NCBI GenBank assembly: GCA_039715165.1
Contig: JBDLHX010000115.1
Location: forward strand, 1 to 7,023
DNA length: 7,023 nucleotides
Origin: JAHEEL01 sp039715165
GTDB lineage: Bacteria; Actinomycetota; Acidimicrobiia; Spongiisociales; UBA5794
Direction: 5' to 3'
Of the stretch, positions 5,495 to 7,023 are shown piece after piece; position 1 is the stretch's first letter; every line of letters begins with the position of its first letter. A program made the translations under genes and the position numbers. The notes under the pieces were generated by a model that was given only the letters and a program-made list of their open reading frames with translations, did no database searches and was not told where the DNA came from.

Positions 5495-6904
5495 ATGGAA
5501 CCGCTGATCACCCCAGCCGAAACGAATCGCCTCGACATGGCCTCCGACGACGCACCCGAACTCCTCATGGAACGGGCCGGACTCGGTGTTGCGCTCACGG
5601 CCGTCGAGATGGGCATCGGTTACGGAGACCGGGTGTTGATCCTCACCGGGCGGGGCAACAACGGCGGCGACGGCTACGTCGCGGCGAAGTACCTCGCTCG
5701 ACGCGGCGTTCACGTGGAGATCCGCTCGTTCGGGTACCCGCGAGGGGATGGTGGGCCGGCCCGTAAGGCCGCTATTGCCGCACACCGAGCCGGGGCGTGC
5801 GTATGTGCGCTCGGTGACGCCGAAGACGCCGACCTCATCATCGATGCGTTGTACGGCGTCGGATTCCGCGGCGCGCTGCCTGAGCCGCTCGTGCCGTGGA
5901 CACGCCTCGACATACCCGTCCTTGCCATCGACGTGCCCTCGGGTCTCGATGCCGCGACGGGGACCGTCGAGAACGCGGCGTTCTCCGCCGACATCACCGT
6001 CACGTTCCAGGCGGCGAAGACGGGCCACTTCCTCGGCGAAGGGCCGGAGCGATCCGGGGAGATCCACGTCGTCGACATCGGTCTCGACGATCCGCGCCCT
6101 GAGCTTCGCCTATGCGAGGAGCTCGATGCTCCGGTACCTGTGAGGACGCGTCACGCGCACAAGTGGTCGGTCGGTTCGGTCGCCGTCGTCGGCGGATCAC
6201 CGGGGATCACAGGAGCCGTCATGCTCGCAGCACGGTCGGCGCTCAACGCCGGGGCGGGTGCTGCGGCGATCGTGTGTCCGGGCGCACTCCAGCCGACGTA
6301 TGCCGCCCTCGATCCGGGGGTGATGAGTATCGGCGTCGGCACCGGCGAGCGATTCAACGCGGGTGACGCGGAGGCTGTCCTCGAATCCGCGGCGCGGTAC
6401 GACGTGCTCGCGATCGGCCCCGGCCTGGGACCCGTCGACGCCGCGTTCGTGGAATCACTGCTCGAAGGATGGAACGGCCCGGTCGTCGTCGATGCCGACG
6501 GACTCAACGCCCTCGAGGGAACCGGTGCACTCCAACGCGGCAACGACACGGTCATCACACCCCATGCCGGCGAGTTCGCCCGCCTCACGGGCACGGAGGG
6601 AACGCATGAGACCGCGGCGTGGCTCGCAGCCGTCACCGAATCGACGGTGCTCCTCAAAGGCAACCCCACGTTCGTGACCGACGGTAACGAGACGTGGGTC
6701 GTTGCGTCGGGCGGTCCGGAGCTCGCCACGATCGGAACCGGCGACGTGCTGACCGGCATGGTCGCCGCGTACGTAGCTGGGGGACTTCCTGCCTCGCTTG
6801 CAGCGCGGTCGGCCGCCTACCACCACGGTGCAACGGGCGCCGAGCTGGCTCTGTCCCAAACCCTCACGGCGACGGCACTGGCTGAGACGATCGGCCGGAT
6901 GTAG
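5495..6904 (+). CDS. nnr: Bifunctional NAD(P)H-hydrate epimerase / ADP-dependent NAD(P)H-hydrate dehydratase
   Basis: A 469-residue fused repair enzyme for hydrated nicotinamide cofactors. The N-terminal YjeF_N-type epimerase interconverts R- and S-NAD(P)HX; the C-terminal ribokinase-like dehydratase restores NAD(P)H from S-NAD(P)HX using ADP. Epimerase signs: TGRGNNGGDGYVAAKYLA (51-68), DALYGVGFRG (117-126), AIDVPSGLDAATG (144-156) and Lys175 in FQAAKTGHF. Dehydratase signs: HKWSVGSVAVVGGSPGITGA (222-241), VVDADGLNAL (331-340), TPHAGEFARL (355-364), LLKGNPTFV (386-394) and GTGDVLTGM (414-422) with the catalytic Asp417. Both halves look intact, and length is slightly below the usual ~500. The frame is open to a GTG at 5456, but MEPLITPAETNRLD fits the family N-terminus and the ATG at 5495 follows a -10 box, so 5495 is chosen. 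In bacteria with this fusion it is named nnr or nnrD/nnrE (yjeF in E. coli). It stands alone here. Confidence 0.95.
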   Translation: MEPLITPAETNRLDMASDDAPELLMERAGLGVALTAVEMGIGYGDRVLILTGRGNNGGDGYVAAKYLARRGVHVEIRSFGYPRGDGGPARKAAIAAHRAGACVCALGDAEDADLIIDALYGVGFRGALPEPLVPWTRLDIPVLAIDVPSGLDAATGTVENAAFSADITVTFQAAKTGHFLGEGPERSGEIHVVDIGLDDPRPELRLCEELDAPVPVRTRHAHKWSVGSVAVVGGSPGITGAVMLAARSALNAGAGAAAIVCPGALQPTYAALDPGVMSIGVGTGERFNAGDAEAVLESAARYDVLAIGPGLGPVDAAFVESLLEGWNGPVVVDADGLNALEGTGALQRGNDTVITPHAGEFARLTGTEGTHETAAWLAAVTESTVLLKGNPTFVTDGNETWVVASGGPELATIGTGDVLTGMVAAYVAGGLPASLAARSAAYHHGATGAELALSQTLTATALAETIGRM

Positions 6905-7023
6905 CCGGCGCTCCCCAGCGCGCCGTCCTCACAGTTGCCCCCTCTGCGAACTCGCGCAGCGAGTTCGCGTCTCCCCCATTTGACCTCAACCCACGGTGTC
7001 TGGCGATGAGTAGAGGGGCGGCG
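6905..7023. other. Intergenic tail without a recognisable gene
   Basis: The 119 nt after the NnrE-NnrD stop contain the palindromic hairpin at 6946-6968 and a TTGACC (6980-6985) that could be a -35 element, though no matching -10 lies 16-19 nt downstream. An ATG at 7006 opens a frame to the window edge but has no Shine-Dalgarno and no TANNNT box before it. Nothing more can be supported. Confidence 0.6.
6946..6968 (+). terminator. Perfect 10-bp hairpin after the NnrE-NnrD gene
   Basis: GCGAACTCGC (6946-6955) pairs perfectly with GCGAGTTCGC (6959-6968) around a GCA loop, 41 nt after the stop codon. The stem is strong, but no U-tract follows (GTCTCCCCC). It is most simply a terminator without a U-tract; it could also be a small dispersed palindromic element. 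Confidence 0.5.

Noticed and set aside
5408..6759. Long minus-strand frames (219 and 202 codons) opposite nnr
   Set aside because: Both are antisense to the intact bifunctional enzyme and show no domain; long mirror frames are common at this GC content.
6980..7023. Promoter and start of a further gene at the right edge (TTGACC, ATG at 7006)
   Set aside because: No -10 hexamer at a usable distance, no Shine-Dalgarno, and too little sequence to judge coding potential.

Overview
The window is a GC-rich stretch (about two-thirds G+C by eye) with strong G/C preference at third codon positions and densely packed genes. The GroEL sequence, a predicted set of leaderless genes with TANNNT -10 boxes, and the fused NnrE-NnrD enzyme fit an actinobacterium. 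An Acidimicrobiia-like lineage is possible, but that is an impression rather than something shown here. The content is mostly chromosomal housekeeping. No CRISPR array, RNA gene, insertion sequence, phage module or defence system was recognised.

Layout. Positions 1-1360 hold the 3' five-sixths of groEL (+). A short intergenic patch follows, with a small hairpin, a 7-bp tandem repeat and a strong GCAA-loop hairpin. That hairpin sits midway between groEL and a convergent RimJ/RimL-type acetyltransferase gene (2084-1485, -). The acetyltransferase gene diverges, across only 31 bp, from a two-gene operon (+): a CoA-diphosphatase-like Nudix hydrolase (2116-2649), then a PLP-dependent aromatic L-amino-acid decarboxylase (2646-4043), joined by an ATGA stop/start overlap. 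Next come a small PlsC-like acyltransferase gene (4124-4675, GTG start), a 239-bp gap with a hairpin and a possible gene relic, a second GNAT acetyltransferase gene (4915-5439), and the bifunctional NAD(P)H-hydrate repair enzyme (5495-6904). The last 119 bp hold a perfect palindromic hairpin and no recognisable gene.

How they fit together. GroEL (protein folding), NnrE/NnrD (repair of damaged NADH/NADPH) and the Nudix enzyme (hydrolysis of CoA-type nucleotides) are maintenance functions. The decarboxylase would make aromatic amines, and the PlsC-like enzyme probably acylates a lipid. Apart from the Nudix-decarboxylase pair, the genes look independently transcribed rather than one pathway.

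The most notable signal is regulatory. Four of the six gene starts visible in the window have a TANNNT hexamer ending 6-7 nt before the start codon and no Shine-Dalgarno sequence, as expected of leaderless mRNAs. Two of these predicted promoters lie back to back in the 31-bp divergent gap and should exclude each other. The other two starts have Shine-Dalgarno sequences instead. The gap at 4676-4914 and the following acetyltransferase gene differ from their surroundings (possible broken reading frame, unusual arginine codons) and may be an acquired or decaying segment. I found no convincing new biological system.
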